The notes under the pieces: generated by a model
Databases searched by the model: none
Told to the model about the DNA's origin: nothing
Seen by the model: only the letters and a program-made list of their open reading frames with translations
Program-made: the position numbers and the translations under genes
Part shown: positions 26,906-36,000 of the stretch, in pieces
How the letters are laid out: every line of letters starts with the position of its first letter
How positions within the stretch are numbered: the stretch's first letter is position 1
Source of the DNA: Staphylococcus borealis
GTDB taxonomy: Bacteria; Bacillota; Bacilli; Staphylococcales; Staphylococcaceae
DNA length: 64,000 nucleotides
Assembly (NCBI RefSeq): GCF_001224225.1
Contig: NZ_CUEE01000001.1
Span: forward strand, 310,001-374,000
Reading direction: 5' to 3'

Positions 26906-28393
26906 TTAATCTTCAATCTTTAATAAAGCTTCTGTTAATTGATGTGTGTGATGGTAAATGTCTTTGTATACTTTATAATATGCTTCGTATTGCGCGTGTC
27001 TTGTAGCGTCTGGTTCAAAGGTTTGAGCAACATCAATAAATTTCTCAACACATGCATCAAAGCTGTCAAACCAGTTCAATCCATAAGCTGCAATCATTGC
27101 CGCGCCCATACTTGGCCCTTCTTCATGTTTCAATTTTCTGATCGTCGCATTGAAAATATCTGCTTGCATTTGTAACCAAAATGAACTTTTGGCACCGCCA
27201 CCGATTGAAGTGATATGCGTTATCGTCTTACCTGCTTCTCGCATTAATTGTATAGAGTCATATAATGAGAAGGTAATACCTTCTAGCACTGCTCTCGCAA
27301 AATCCGCTTTCTTATGACTGCCATTAATACCAATAAAACTGCCACGTATAAATGCATCTCCATGTGGTGTACGTTCACCTGCCAAATATGGTGCAAATAA
27401 TAAATGGTTCGCGCCAATGGCTGACGTACTGGCTTGTTGAACAATATCATCAAAGCTATCCTGTTCAAAGAAGGTTTGTTTAAGCCAATTTAAACTGTAA
27501 CCCGCAGCTAACGTCACACCCATAGCATAAAATGTTTGAGGCACACTATGATCAAAGAAATGGATATTGTTAGTGTATTCAGTATAACCTTCACTTTCTA
27601 CATTAAGGACAACACCAGAAGTTCCGATACTACAAAGCGTATCATTACCATTGATGATACCCGCTCCAATTGCGCCACAGGCATTATCTCCCCCACCAGC
27701 ATAAACTTTCACAGGTGATTTAAAACCAAGTGTTTCCACTAGTTCTGAGCGTACTTCGCCAACCGCTTCTGTCGAACGCACTAAAGGTGGGTAAATATCC
27801 CCAATACCTAAACGTTCACCAACATCTTTAGTCCAATCATGTGTTTTTGGACTTAATAATAGTGTACTCGCCGCATCTGAATATTCCATATGTATTTGGC
27901 CTGTTAAACAATAACGCACATAGTCTTTAGGCAATACGAAGACACTCACTTGTTCCCATAATAATGGCTCATGTTGTTTCATCCAAAGCATCTTAGGTAA
28001 CGTAAATCCTTCAAGTATTGGATTGCCATTTAATCTTTCTCCATATATGTCTTTGATTTGCATACATTGTTCGGAGTTGCGTGTGTCATTCCAAAGAATC
28101 GCGTGACGTACCGGTTGATGATTGCTATCTAGAGGCACTAAGCCATGCATTTGCCCTGAAAATGATAGCCCTTTAACACTATAATTTGCCATTTCAGGTG
28201 CTTGATTTATACGTTTAATCCCTTGTTTCACCGCTTCAAACCATTCATTTGGATCTTGTTCACTATAGCCAGCACGGCTTTGTATCAAGGTTAAAGGTTC
28301 ACTTGTCGAAGCAATCACTTCACCCTGTCGATTAACCGCAATGATTTTAACTGCACTGGTACCCAAGTCAATTCCTAATACTACGTCTTCCAC
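26906..28393 (-). CDS. xylB: Xylulokinase (FGGY carbohydrate kinase)
   Basis: The product has about 495 residues. It shows the phosphate-1 motif GIDLGTSAVKIIAV, the xylulokinase-typical SFSGQMHGLV near residue 70, AILWNDTRN near 92, and ITSIGGGAKSSFWLQMQADIFN near 398. It would phosphorylate D-xylulose to feed the pentose phosphate pathway. I prefer the GTG at 28393, seven bases after AAAGGTGG; an ATG at 28399 is also possible. No xylose isomerase or transporter gene is adjacent, so the true substrate could be another ketopentose. Confidence 0.88.
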   Translation of the reverse strand: MEDVVLGIDLGTSAVKIIAVNRQGEVIASTSEPLTLIQSRAGYSEQDPNEWFEAVKQGIKRINQAPEMANYSVKGLSFSGQMHGLVPLDSNHQPVRHAILWNDTRNSEQCMQIKDIYGERLNGNPILEGFTLPKMLWMKQHEPLLWEQVSVFVLPKDYVRYCLTGQIHMEYSDAASTLLLSPKTHDWTKDVGERLGIGDIYPPLVRSTEAVGEVRSELVETLGFKSPVKVYAGGGDNACGAIGAGIINGNDTLCSIGTSGVVLNVESEGYTEYTNNIHFFDHSVPQTFYAMGVTLAAGYSLNWLKQTFFEQDSFDDIVQQASTSAIGANHLLFAPYLAGERTPHGDAFIRGSFIGINGSHKKADFARAVLEGITFSLYDSIQLMREAGKTITHITSIGGGAKSSFWLQMQADIFNATIRKLKHEEGPSMGAAMIAAYGLNWFDSFDACVEKFIDVAQTFEPDATRHAQYEAYYKVYKDIYHHTHQLTEALLKIED

Positions 28394-28583
28394 AACCATT
28401 CCACCTTTATCAATCAATTGTAAGCGCACATTTTATTACATATTAAGTAAGCAATTCAATATCTTTTTATTTTATATAAATTTTAAATTAAATTTAAAAC
28501 CTTTATATTTATCATATCGATTCTGCTGATATTTTCAATAGTAAACTAAGATTTCAAATCTTTTTCAATCAAAAATGAAGCAA

Positions 28584-28624
28584 GGGTGGAACAGAATCCG
28601 CTTTGAATTCATTGTCCCACCCCC
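28584..28624. terminator. Short repeat-type terminator hairpin
   Basis: GGGTGGAACAGAATCC pairs imperfectly with GAATTCATTGTCCCACCCCC. It lies downstream of the minus-strand capsule operon. Confidence 0.75.
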
Positions 28625-28756
28625 ATAATAATGACTAAACATCGATTATGTTGATATACATTGCTTCTCAGTTTAGCCAACACATGCACATTGATACTAA
28701 ACTATCAAACGTTTTGGAACTAATTGCTTACGATGCTTTTTCTAATAGATCAACTA

Positions 28757-30352
28757 TTATCTATTACCCACATCTTGGCCAATTTCAACCGTTTGATCAT
28801 TTTTATTATAAATGGCGCCTTGAACACTACCAAAGTTAGCGTCATTACGTTTTTCTTGAACACCGTAGCCCATACTCTTGAAGATATTAATATCTTCATC
28901 GCTCGTTGCATTTTCATAATAAATCGTACCACCATCATTATAGAAACGTGGTTTATCAATAGATTCTTGTAACGTACCATTTCCTCTAAGGTAGTCAATA
29001 AGTACTTCGTTTAAAATCGTAGGAATTTTGTTTCCGCCTGGTGTACCAATACCCATATAGAAATCTGGTCCGACAACAATCGATGGTGACGTATATGAAC
29101 GTGGTGCTTTATGTTTATCACCATAGTTTGGACTATTCGGATCACTTGAGAAGTTTGTTAACGAGTTGTTCATATAGAAGCCTTGCTTCATAAATTTACC
29201 TGCGCCAAAGAAACTAGATAATGTATTCGTTGTACTAGCGACTTTACCATTCTTATCAATCACTACGAAATGCGTTGTACTCGTAGTATCAAGTGACGTA
29301 TCAAAGTCACTGTTCGTTTCATTGCCACCACTGTTAACATTATTTAAGTTATCTAATAAATAGTCTTCTGATAAATGTGAATCACTATTTGCTTCTTGAC
29401 CATTAACGATATCCCTATTTCGATACATTACATCACGTGATTTAACAATACCATTAATGTAATCTGCTCTATCATTACTTGAATTGGCGCTTTCATCAAT
29501 TTTCAATCCTTGTAACATTAAAGCACCACCTAAAGGGTTTGAAGCAGAGTAGATTGTGTTATTGAAATATTTGGTTGCTACAGGTCGTTTTTCTTCAGTT
29601 TTAAATGTTGAAAAGTCTTTTTCAGTTAATTCACTATCGACTTGTTTAGATATACTTTTAGCGATGTCTTTATAAAAATAATCAGGCCCTTTATCTCTAA
29701 TACCTTTAATTGTTTTAGCTAATGCAGGTTGTTTCACCACATCACCTTCACGTACCGTACGTTTTCCTTTAAAGAATGGAGAGTTACGGTCGATATCTGA
29801 TCCATAAATTTTTAAACTACGTTCCAATTCTGAATCCACTTCGAAACCATCTTCGGCTAATGGCACAATATAACTGAATATTTTCTTCTCGTCCATTTTA
29901 CCTTCACGTTGATGCATATCATGCATACCTCTAACAAATCCTGGCGTACCCATTTCATCGCCTTTCTTATAATTATAAGAAGACAATGTTTTATATTCAT
30001 ACATCTTAGGTTCTTCACCATCATTACCATTGTATGTAAGTGTGGCACCACCGCCACCTAATCCTGATGAGTGTGGTTCCGTTACTGCTAATGCATAGGA
30101 AACACCTACAGCCGCATCTACTGCATTACCACCATCTTCAATAATTTTATTTCCGACACGTGTGGCAATAGGGTTATTTGATGCTACACCATATTTTTTA
30201 CTACTGCCAGAGGATTTATGATCTGCAATTTTATTTTCGAATAGTGTATCTTTATCAGGATTGTCTTCTTTATTGAAATAGTAAAAGACAAAGGATATCA
30301 AAATGGTGATAACTAAAATGACTGATAATGTCACTTTACTATAAATATTCAT
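28757..30352 (-). CDS. capD: CapD-like gamma-glutamyltranspeptidase of the poly-gamma-glutamate operon
   Basis: The product has about 531 residues with an N-terminal membrane segment (residues 5-25). Family blocks are GNAVDAAVGVSYALAVTEPHSSGLGGGG near residue 77 and the autocleavage site before TTHFVVIDKNGKVAS near 364, where the first threonine becomes the nucleophile. CapD anchors poly-gamma-glutamate to the cell envelope in Bacillus anthracis. It is the last gene of capBCAED. I chose the ATG at 30352 because AAAGGGG lies about ten bases before it. Confidence 0.9.
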   Translation of the reverse strand: MNIYSKVTLSVILVITILISFVFYYFNKEDNPDKDTLFENKIADHKSSGSSKKYGVASNNPIATRVGNKIIEDGGNAVDAAVGVSYALAVTEPHSSGLGGGGATLTYNGNDGEEPKMYEYKTLSSYNYKKGDEMGTPGFVRGMHDMHQREGKMDEKKIFSYIVPLAEDGFEVDSELERSLKIYGSDIDRNSPFFKGKRTVREGDVVKQPALAKTIKGIRDKGPDYFYKDIAKSISKQVDSELTEKDFSTFKTEEKRPVATKYFNNTIYSASNPLGGALMLQGLKIDESANSSNDRADYINGIVKSRDVMYRNRDIVNGQEANSDSHLSEDYLLDNLNNVNSGGNETNSDFDTSLDTTSTTHFVVIDKNGKVASTTNTLSSFFGAGKFMKQGFYMNNSLTNFSSDPNSPNYGDKHKAPRSYTSPSIVVGPDFYMGIGTPGGNKIPTILNEVLIDYLRGNGTLQESIDKPRFYNDGGTIYYENATSDEDINIFKSMGYGVQEKRNDANFGSVQGAIYNKNDQTVEIGQDVGNR

Positions 30353-30353
30353 A

Positions 30354-30515
30354 CTAACTGGCCCCTTTAGATAAATATTGCTCCGTTGCATCTTTTAATT
30401 CATTTTTCTCAAAATTATCAAGGCCTTCGTTCGCTTTGGCAAACGTTACCATTAACAGAATTGCAATTATAATGAGCGTTGTTACAATACCTAACCAATG
30501 CTTTTTAATATTCAA
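30354..30515 (-). CDS. capE: CapE/PgsE-like small membrane peptide
   Basis: A 53-residue frame starts at TTG 30515 after GGAGG, overlapping the last 11 bases of capA. The product begins NIKKHWLGIVTTLIIIAILL, a single membrane helix, and ends with a short acidic/basic tail (DNFEKNELKDATEQYLSK). Size, position between capA and capD, and the helix-plus-tail form match PgsE/CapE, a small subunit needed for full poly-gamma-glutamate synthesis in Bacillus. It is too short for many gene callers. Confidence 0.75.
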   Translation of the reverse strand: MNIKKHWLGIVTTLIIIAILLMVTFAKANEGLDNFEKNELKDATEQYLSKGAS

Positions 30516-31578
30516 AGGTATATCCTCCATTCTCCTTTTTAAGGTGAATTGATTTGTCGTTAATATTATTGTAATAACGTTGTGCCTCTACCTTGTTCAT
30601 GTTGTCTTTTGTTATCTTGCCATCTGCGCCACGTACTGGCGTAATGCTGAATTTATGATGTTGTCCATTCCAATCGTGTTGAACGACCATCCCTTTTTGA
30701 TTTTTAGATAGGAATGAATCTGACGTTAAATTACCTAAACTATAAAAGATACTCGCATTTTTATATTTTTCAACTTTTTGAACGACCGAATTATGGCCGA
30801 TGATGACATCTGCGCCAGATTGCACTAAAGCATGTGCATACTCTTTTTGACGATCCGTTACACTACGTTCATTCGTAATACCCCAATCCACGTTAACAAC
30901 AACTAAATCATTATTTTCCTTTAAATTTTTGATCAGCGGAACAAAGATTTTAGGATCTAAACTAATAGATGTTGTATTTTTAAGTGGATCTTCATAATTC
31001 GAACCTACATCCGTAAATGACACATTGGCTATTTTTTTGCCTTTTACCGTTTGTTGTACCGTTTTACTGTTAATTGGATTCGAACCGTTGCCAGTCATAA
31101 AGTTATAATCGGTTTGCGCTTCCACTTGTTTACTCAAATCTTGGGCTTGCACATTATCAATCGTGTTATTGATTAAATTGACACTTTTAATATTTTGCTT
31201 TTTCAAGAACATAATATTCTCAATATTTTTCTTAATATTCGTTTTCGGATCATTTGAGAAATGGCTTACTAAGAGTGACGCCGTTGAGAAGTCACTGTGT
31301 TGAAGTGGTTGTTTCAAGCCATTAAACACATCGTTAAGATCCATTTGTCTAAAATGTTTATTCAATGTGATATTACCTAAATATGTACTACGAATATAAT
31401 CATTACCTGAGCTTGGCATAGCCTCAACTGGCTCAACTTTCACAGCTCTAATAGCGAATACCAGAAGTACAAGTGCAACAATTAAAACGATAAGTGTATA
31501 AATGAAGTTAAGGCGTTTGTGTCGTTTAGATTGCTTAAGTAACCATTCGCTCGCTGATAACCGTTTTTTCTTTTTCAT
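30505..31578 (-). CDS. capA: CapA/PgsA poly-gamma-glutamate synthesis and export protein
   Basis: The protein has 357 residues: basic N-terminus, one membrane anchor (residues 25-45), then an extracellular metallophosphatase-like CapA domain. NDLVVVNVDWGITNERS near residue 220 and ADVIIGHNSVVQKVEKY near 258 followed by SIFYSLGNLTSDS are typical blocks. The first domain motif (usually GD) reads LGNITLN, so the metal site may be incomplete. It follows capC by about 23 bases. Confidence 0.9.
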   Translation of the reverse strand: MKKKKRLSASEWLLKQSKRHKRLNFIYTLIVLIVALVLLVFAIRAVKVEPVEAMPSSGNDYIRSTYLGNITLNKHFRQMDLNDVFNGLKQPLQHSDFSTASLLVSHFSNDPKTNIKKNIENIMFLKKQNIKSVNLINNTIDNVQAQDLSKQVEAQTDYNFMTGNGSNPINSKTVQQTVKGKKIANVSFTDVGSNYEDPLKNTTSISLDPKIFVPLIKNLKENNDLVVVNVDWGITNERSVTDRQKEYAHALVQSGADVIIGHNSVVQKVEKYKNASIFYSLGNLTSDSFLSKNQKGMVVQHDWNGQHHKFSITPVRGADGKITKDNMNKVEAQRYYNNINDKSIHLKKENGGYTFEY

Positions 31579-31601
31579 TACTCTGCGCTCCTTGCTCGCG
31601 A

Positions 31602-32054
31602 TTAATTAATAAAGCTATATAAGAATAAGATGACATACGTGATACAAGTAAGTAACATCGTTGTTGACAACGTAATCACGACACCTTGTTTTTGAATTGT
31701 ATTCGCAATGATTCCTGGAATAACGACACCAATACCAGACACTTGAACCATTTCAAATGGCGTCAATGGATAAATCAAGTCGAATAGGAATTTAAGAACC
31801 ATCCCAGTTAAAATCATCGCCGCAAATTTTCTTCTTCCGTACAAAATAACCCATCTACTAATACCATATGTAACGATGAAAAATGTTAAACAACTAATGA
31901 TTAACACAGATAATAACATGATGGGCTGATCGAATATAAGTGCTAAATAGCCTGGTACAACGAGCCCTGCTGGATTAATCCCAAATTTCTCGGCAAATAT
32001 TAAACTTAATACGATACCGACAAATAGGGAGAAGTATAATTCTGAACCTATCAT
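31602..32054 (-). CDS. capC: CapC/PgsC poly-gamma-glutamate synthase membrane subunit
   Basis: The protein has 150 residues, nearly all hydrophobic, with about five membrane segments. FGINPAGLVVPGYLALIFDQP near residue 25 and VSGIGVVIPGIIANTIQKQG near 105 are family hallmarks. CapC forms the synthase with CapB. Its ATG lies one base after the capB stop, so the two are translationally coupled. Confidence 0.93.
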   Translation of the reverse strand: MIGSELYFSLFVGIVLSLIFAEKFGINPAGLVVPGYLALIFDQPIMLLSVLIISCLTFFIVTYGISRWVILYGRRKFAAMILTGMVLKFLFDLIYPLTPFEMVQVSGIGVVIPGIIANTIQKQGVVITLSTTMLLTCITYVILFLYSFIN

Positions 32055-32055
32055 T

Positions 32056-33213
32056 TTATTCTATCCCTTCTATAAATTCTGCTATTCTACCACCTGGACC
32101 ATGAATATTACCTACACAGAAAATGAGTGCATTGTGTGATTCTTGCATGATGGCTTTTTCAATTTCTGGGAACTCACGGTTTTCAAAATTAAGATATTTT
32201 TTGTCAGGTAAGTGTTGCATTAAGTCTGTCACCATTTGCGTACTTTTACCGGTACAAATCAGTGTGTCAAAGTCTACATCGTCAATAAAGTTTTCAACAA
32301 ATTGACGTGTTCTATCTACCCTGTCTGAACGACAATTTAAAATAACTACTTTTTTAGTATATGGATAGTTGTAAGATTCAACTTTGTTCAAAATCGCTTT
32401 CGTCGATTGTGGTTCATTGGCAGCAAATGCATTAACAAATACATTTCGTGTGCGATTTGCATTAAAATATTTAATTTCTACTGCGCCAGGATCTGGTGGT
32501 GCATTTAACATACCTCTTAATGCAGTATCCTTATCTATCCCAACAGCTTGCGCAACGCCTAATGCGATCGCAACGTTATCTGGAAAGACAAGATAAGGGA
32601 ACTTTCTTAAATAGGATTCAGGAATTTTATCTTTATCGACAACGATTAACTTCGTTTTTCGTTTTTTAGCTTCTTTTGCGAAAAATTTAGTATAATCATC
32701 TTTCATCACAACTAATGTCCCTTTGTATGGAATTGTTGCAGTAAACGCTTGTGCAACATCTTGAAGCGTAGGTCCAAGCACATCCATGTGATCTTCCATA
32801 ACATTGACGATAACGCCAATATTGGCTTTGACTAAGTCCTGTTGAAAGGTAATCTGATAATCTGGATTAACTGCCATACATTCGTTCACTAGCGCCTCGG
32901 CTCTTTGTTTAACCACTTTGCGCACGATGTCACGTTGTTCCCCAATATTAGCACCTTGGGGTTTCCTAATGACTGGATATTCTTTGTCAGTAAACCAATA
33001 TAACATTCGGGCATCTGTTCCTGTCGTTTTACCTATCACATGATAATGATCCTCTCTTAGAATGCTATAAATCATTCTAGTGATAGTTGATTTACCTCGA
33101 ATACCGTTAATGTTGATTCTAATCGGAATCTTATTAAGTCGATTTGTATGACGCTTTTTCTCTTTAATACCGAGCCATAAAATCAATGCGATACAAATTA
33201 TAATGAGAATCAC
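32056..33213 (-). CDS. capB: CapB/PgsB poly-gamma-glutamate synthase ligase
   Basis: The protein has 385 residues, with an N-terminal membrane segment and a Mur-ligase-like ATP domain: the P-loop NGIRGKSTITRMI near residue 34, GVIVNVMEDHMDVLGPT near 130 and VVILNCRSDRVDRTRQF near 288. It adds glutamate to the growing polymer using ATP. It is the first gene of the operon. The region 33214-33640 before it is very AT-rich; I see no further gene or clear operator in it. Confidence 0.93.
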   Translation of the reverse strand: MILIIICIALILWLGIKEKKRHTNRLNKIPIRININGIRGKSTITRMIYSILREDHYHVIGKTTGTDARMLYWFTDKEYPVIRKPQGANIGEQRDIVRKVVKQRAEALVNECMAVNPDYQITFQQDLVKANIGVIVNVMEDHMDVLGPTLQDVAQAFTATIPYKGTLVVMKDDYTKFFAKEAKKRKTKLIVVDKDKIPESYLRKFPYLVFPDNVAIALGVAQAVGIDKDTALRGMLNAPPDPGAVEIKYFNANRTRNVFVNAFAANEPQSTKAILNKVESYNYPYTKKVVILNCRSDRVDRTRQFVENFIDDVDFDTLICTGKSTQMVTDLMQHLPDKKYLNFENREFPEIEKAIMQESHNALIFCVGNIHGPGGRIAEFIEGIE

Positions 33214-33640
33214 AGTATAGTCCCTCTCTTTGATTGTTTTTAATATTAAGTTGTCTAAACACGTATTGCGTTAATATGTATATCAAAAGTGATGTTTCAA
33301 CACTTTCTATAGAAGTTGTTAATTAATAAAACGTCTTTTCTATCATGAACACCTTAAACGAATTATTACTTCTAATAAGGGTATGCTATCATTTACGTAT
33401 TTAGTCAGTTTTAATATTGTAAATCTAATGTAAAATTATATTAACAAAGATTAATTTTTTTAGAAATGTTCAATAATTTAAAATTACAAATAAAGACTAA
33501 TTTTAAAAATATTTTTCTAAATTTAATATTTACTATGTGTTATCTGATAAATCATTAAATATTTACGCCATATTTACATTAGATTAAAATTCTGATGTTA
33601 CTTTAAAGTTAAATAAAGATACAACTTTAGGAGGATACTG

Positions 33641-33961
33641 ATGGGTAAACCTTTGACTAAACCTGTGAAAATAGCAATTGGCATCTATTTAGCAATGGTA
33701 TTATTCGTTTGTTCTAGCTATTTAGTATTTATTCTTGTAGGTAGCTTACAAGGAAACGATATGAGTAATTCAGTTTTAGACACAGACCATCAACACATTA
33801 ATAGTGTTACTAAAGATTCTAACGAAGGCATTGATGATACAAAGTTAAACAAAGTATCTGCAACGCGTGATGATGTTGCAAAAGAAGAAATGACTTTAAA
33901 TTCAAATGATACAATTTTAAATACAGATACCGAAAAAGTAGGCGCACATTCATCAGATTGA
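33641..33961 (+). CDS. Small membrane protein of unknown function, divergent from capB
   Basis: The protein has 106 residues: a basic start (GKPLTKPVK), one membrane helix (about residues 11-35) and a 70-residue hydrophilic tail rich in D, N, S and T with acidic stretches, probably outside the cell. AGGAGG precedes the ATG by a good distance, so it is probably real. I do not recognise a family. Its position suggests a surface role, but nothing in the sequence proves a link to the capsule genes. Confidence 0.6.
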   Translation: MGKPLTKPVKIAIGIYLAMVLFVCSSYLVFILVGSLQGNDMSNSVLDTDHQHINSVTKDSNEGIDDTKLNKVSATRDDVAKEEMTLNSNDTILNTDTEKVGAHSSD

Positions 33962-33984
33962 TGAACATTGCACCTACTTTATTT
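33938..33984. terminator. Bidirectional terminator
   Basis: AAAAGTAGG and CCTACTTTA flank an inner GATTGATGA loop region, between the small membrane gene and the convergent AraC regulator. Confidence 0.75.
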
Positions 33985-34863
33985 TAAGTGTTTCGCATAT
34001 TTGATTTGGAATTGCTTCGGTGTAAGCGAATATTTATGTTTAAAACTTTGTATAAAATAACTTGTTGTTGAAAAACCACAGTCCATCGCTACTTCAGTCA
34101 CATTTCGATGATGATACATCAGCTGCTTTGCACTTTGCTCTAGGCGATAGTTTTGTAAAAAGTTCAATGGTGTGTCCCCTGCAAATCGTTTAAATAACTT
34201 GATTGTTTCCGCCTCACTCATATGAACCATACGACTTAATTCGCTAAGTTTAACTTTTTTATAATAATGACTTTGTAAGTATTGAATACATTGCTTCACT
34301 CTTGGATCAAAGAAATATTGAGTGACTTGTTGATACTGATCAAAGATATTTAACAGGTGATTTAAACATTGATAAAATTCACTAAGAATTTGTAGTTGAA
34401 AATAACCTTTTTGAGCGATATAAATTTGCCCTACTTTCTCAATCCGTTTCAATAAATGGATGCTCTCTTCATCATTTGGACTTAATTTAATAAACGGAAT
34501 AGACTGCGCTTGATCTACAATATGACTAACATACGTAAAGTTAATATATTCTGTAACATTAGGTAATCCAATATTCCAGCAATAAAAACGTGCCCCTTCA
34601 TCTACATCATGAATTTCATGTACAACGTTGGAGTTAATAAATAATCCTTCACCCTCATGAATCACTAGTGTATTTTCTGCTAACTTCACCTGAATTATCC
34701 CATCTGTCACATACATAAATTGTAATGCATAATGCCAATGTAGCGGTATATAGCCGAGTAATGTCTTATTTAGCGTCGTATGTAAAATAACATGTGGCCA
34801 ACGACGATCAGGATAATTAATCTTTTCTTCTAAATTTGCATTTACAGTCATTTCAGACGTCAT
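33979..34863 (-). CDS. AraC-family transcriptional regulator
   Basis: The protein has 294 residues: an N-terminal cupin sensor (LHWHYALQFMYVTDGIIQVKL near residue 40) and a C-terminal double helix-turn-helix (residues 195-290) with VTEVAMDCGFSTTSYFIQSFKHKYSLTPKQFQ. The cupin histidines suggest binding of a small ligand or sugar. It is divergent from an EamA exporter gene, which is its probable target. Confidence 0.9.
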   Translation of the reverse strand: MTSEMTVNANLEEKINYPDRRWPHVILHTTLNKTLLGYIPLHWHYALQFMYVTDGIIQVKLAENTLVIHEGEGLFINSNVVHEIHDVDEGARFYCWNIGLPNVTEYINFTYVSHIVDQAQSIPFIKLSPNDEESIHLLKRIEKVGQIYIAQKGYFQLQILSEFYQCLNHLLNIFDQYQQVTQYFFDPRVKQCIQYLQSHYYKKVKLSELSRMVHMSEAETIKLFKRFAGDTPLNFLQNYRLEQSAKQLMYHHRNVTEVAMDCGFSTTSYFIQSFKHKYSLTPKQFQIKYAKHLK

Positions 34864-34893
34864 CTGTAATCACCTCAATATTTTGATACTTTT

Positions 34894-34908
34894 ACTCATT
34901 ATTTGAGT
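34894..34908. promoter_or_regulatory. Palindrome in the AraC/EamA divergent region
   Basis: ACTCATTATTTGAGT is a near-perfect palindrome with flanking ATA/TAT symmetry, 31 bases from the AraC start and about 70 from the exporter start. It is a candidate operator. Confidence 0.4.
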
Positions 34909-34977
34909 ATTATCCATTTCATAAACATTATATTATGAGATTTATAATAAAACAAAATACAGATGGAGGTGCATTGT

Positions 34978-35892
34978 ATGACTCACACACAACATAGACT
35001 AAAAGGTGTGTTATTTGCAATTATAGGTGCTACTTTGTGGGGATTAGGCGGAACGGTTTCAGATCTACTGTTCAATCAACGCGGTTTAGATGTTGATTGG
35101 TATGTCACTGCACGCCTATTAATCAGCGGCGTCTTCTTACTCAGTCTTTATAAAATACGACGCCCTAAACAATCTATTTTTATTGTTTTTCGAAATCCTA
35201 GAACAATCGTTAGTTTGTTTGTTTATAGTTTAATCGGTATGCTATTTGTTCAATACGCCTATATGGCATCGATCGCAACTGGTAATGTTGCTGTAGCTAC
35301 CCTTTTACAATACATTGCACCTGTGTATATTATCATTTGGTTCGTTATACGTGGTCTCGATGTATTCCGTCCATTTGATATTTTAGCCATTGCAATGACA
35401 TTAATTGGAACATTTTTACTTTTAACAAATGGATCGATTTCTCATTTAGTTGTATCTCCTACAAGTTTATTCTGGGGCATTATCGCAGGTTTAGCACTTG
35501 CGTTTTACACGATCTATGCCACAGGTTTGCTTGATAAGTTTCCATCTATTTTAATCGTTGGATGGGCAATGATCATTTCTGGTTGTGCCATGAACTTTAA
35601 ACAACCTATTTGGGATGTTAGCTTTAATACTATGAGCGCGTCTACAATCGTTTATTTGATATTTGGTATTATTGCTGGGACTGCTTTAGCATTCTATTTA
35701 TTTATCGATAGTCTCAAATACCTATCACCTAAAGAGACAACATTATTAGGTACCATCGAACCAGTCATTGCAGTTGTAACAAGTGCCTTATGGCTTGATG
35801 TTACGTTTCAATCGATACAAGTGGTCGGCATTGTATTAATTCTGATCTTAATTTTAATGTTATCACTTAAGAAACAACCTGAAGAGATATAA
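34978..35892 (+). CDS. EamA-family (DMT) transporter
   Basis: The product has about 304 residues, ten membrane helices and two EamA repeats: LFAIIGATLWGLGGTVSDLLF at the start and SLFWGIIAGLALAFYTIYATGLLDKF near residue 160, with ETTLLGTIEPVIAVVTSALWL near 260. It probably exports a metabolite or amino acid. I chose the ATG at 34978 because the earlier in-frame ATG lies within the GGAGGTG binding site. Confidence 0.88.
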   Translation: MTHTQHRLKGVLFAIIGATLWGLGGTVSDLLFNQRGLDVDWYVTARLLISGVFLLSLYKIRRPKQSIFIVFRNPRTIVSLFVYSLIGMLFVQYAYMASIATGNVAVATLLQYIAPVYIIIWFVIRGLDVFRPFDILAIAMTLIGTFLLLTNGSISHLVVSPTSLFWGIIAGLALAFYTIYATGLLDKFPSILIVGWAMIISGCAMNFKQPIWDVSFNTMSASTIVYLIFGIIAGTALAFYLFIDSLKYLSPKETTLLGTIEPVIAVVTSALWLDVTFQSIQVVGIVLILILILMLSLKKQPEEI

Positions 35893-35898
35893 CCAACG

Positions 35899-36000
35899 AA
35901 AAGCGCCTAAGACGTTTACCATGATTAACACAAGTGGGATAGCATTTACGATGCATTGATTTGTCCACGCGGTGAATCATTTCGTCCTAGGCGCTTTCTT
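35899..36000. terminator. Long bidirectional hairpin
   Basis: AAAGCGCCTAAGACG at the left pairs with CGTCCTAGGCGCTTT at the right, 70 bases apart, with inner pairs such as ATGATT with AATCAT and GCATTTACGATGC. It fills the whole gap between the convergent EamA and esterase genes. It can end both transcripts, but is far longer than a simple terminator. Confidence 0.7.
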
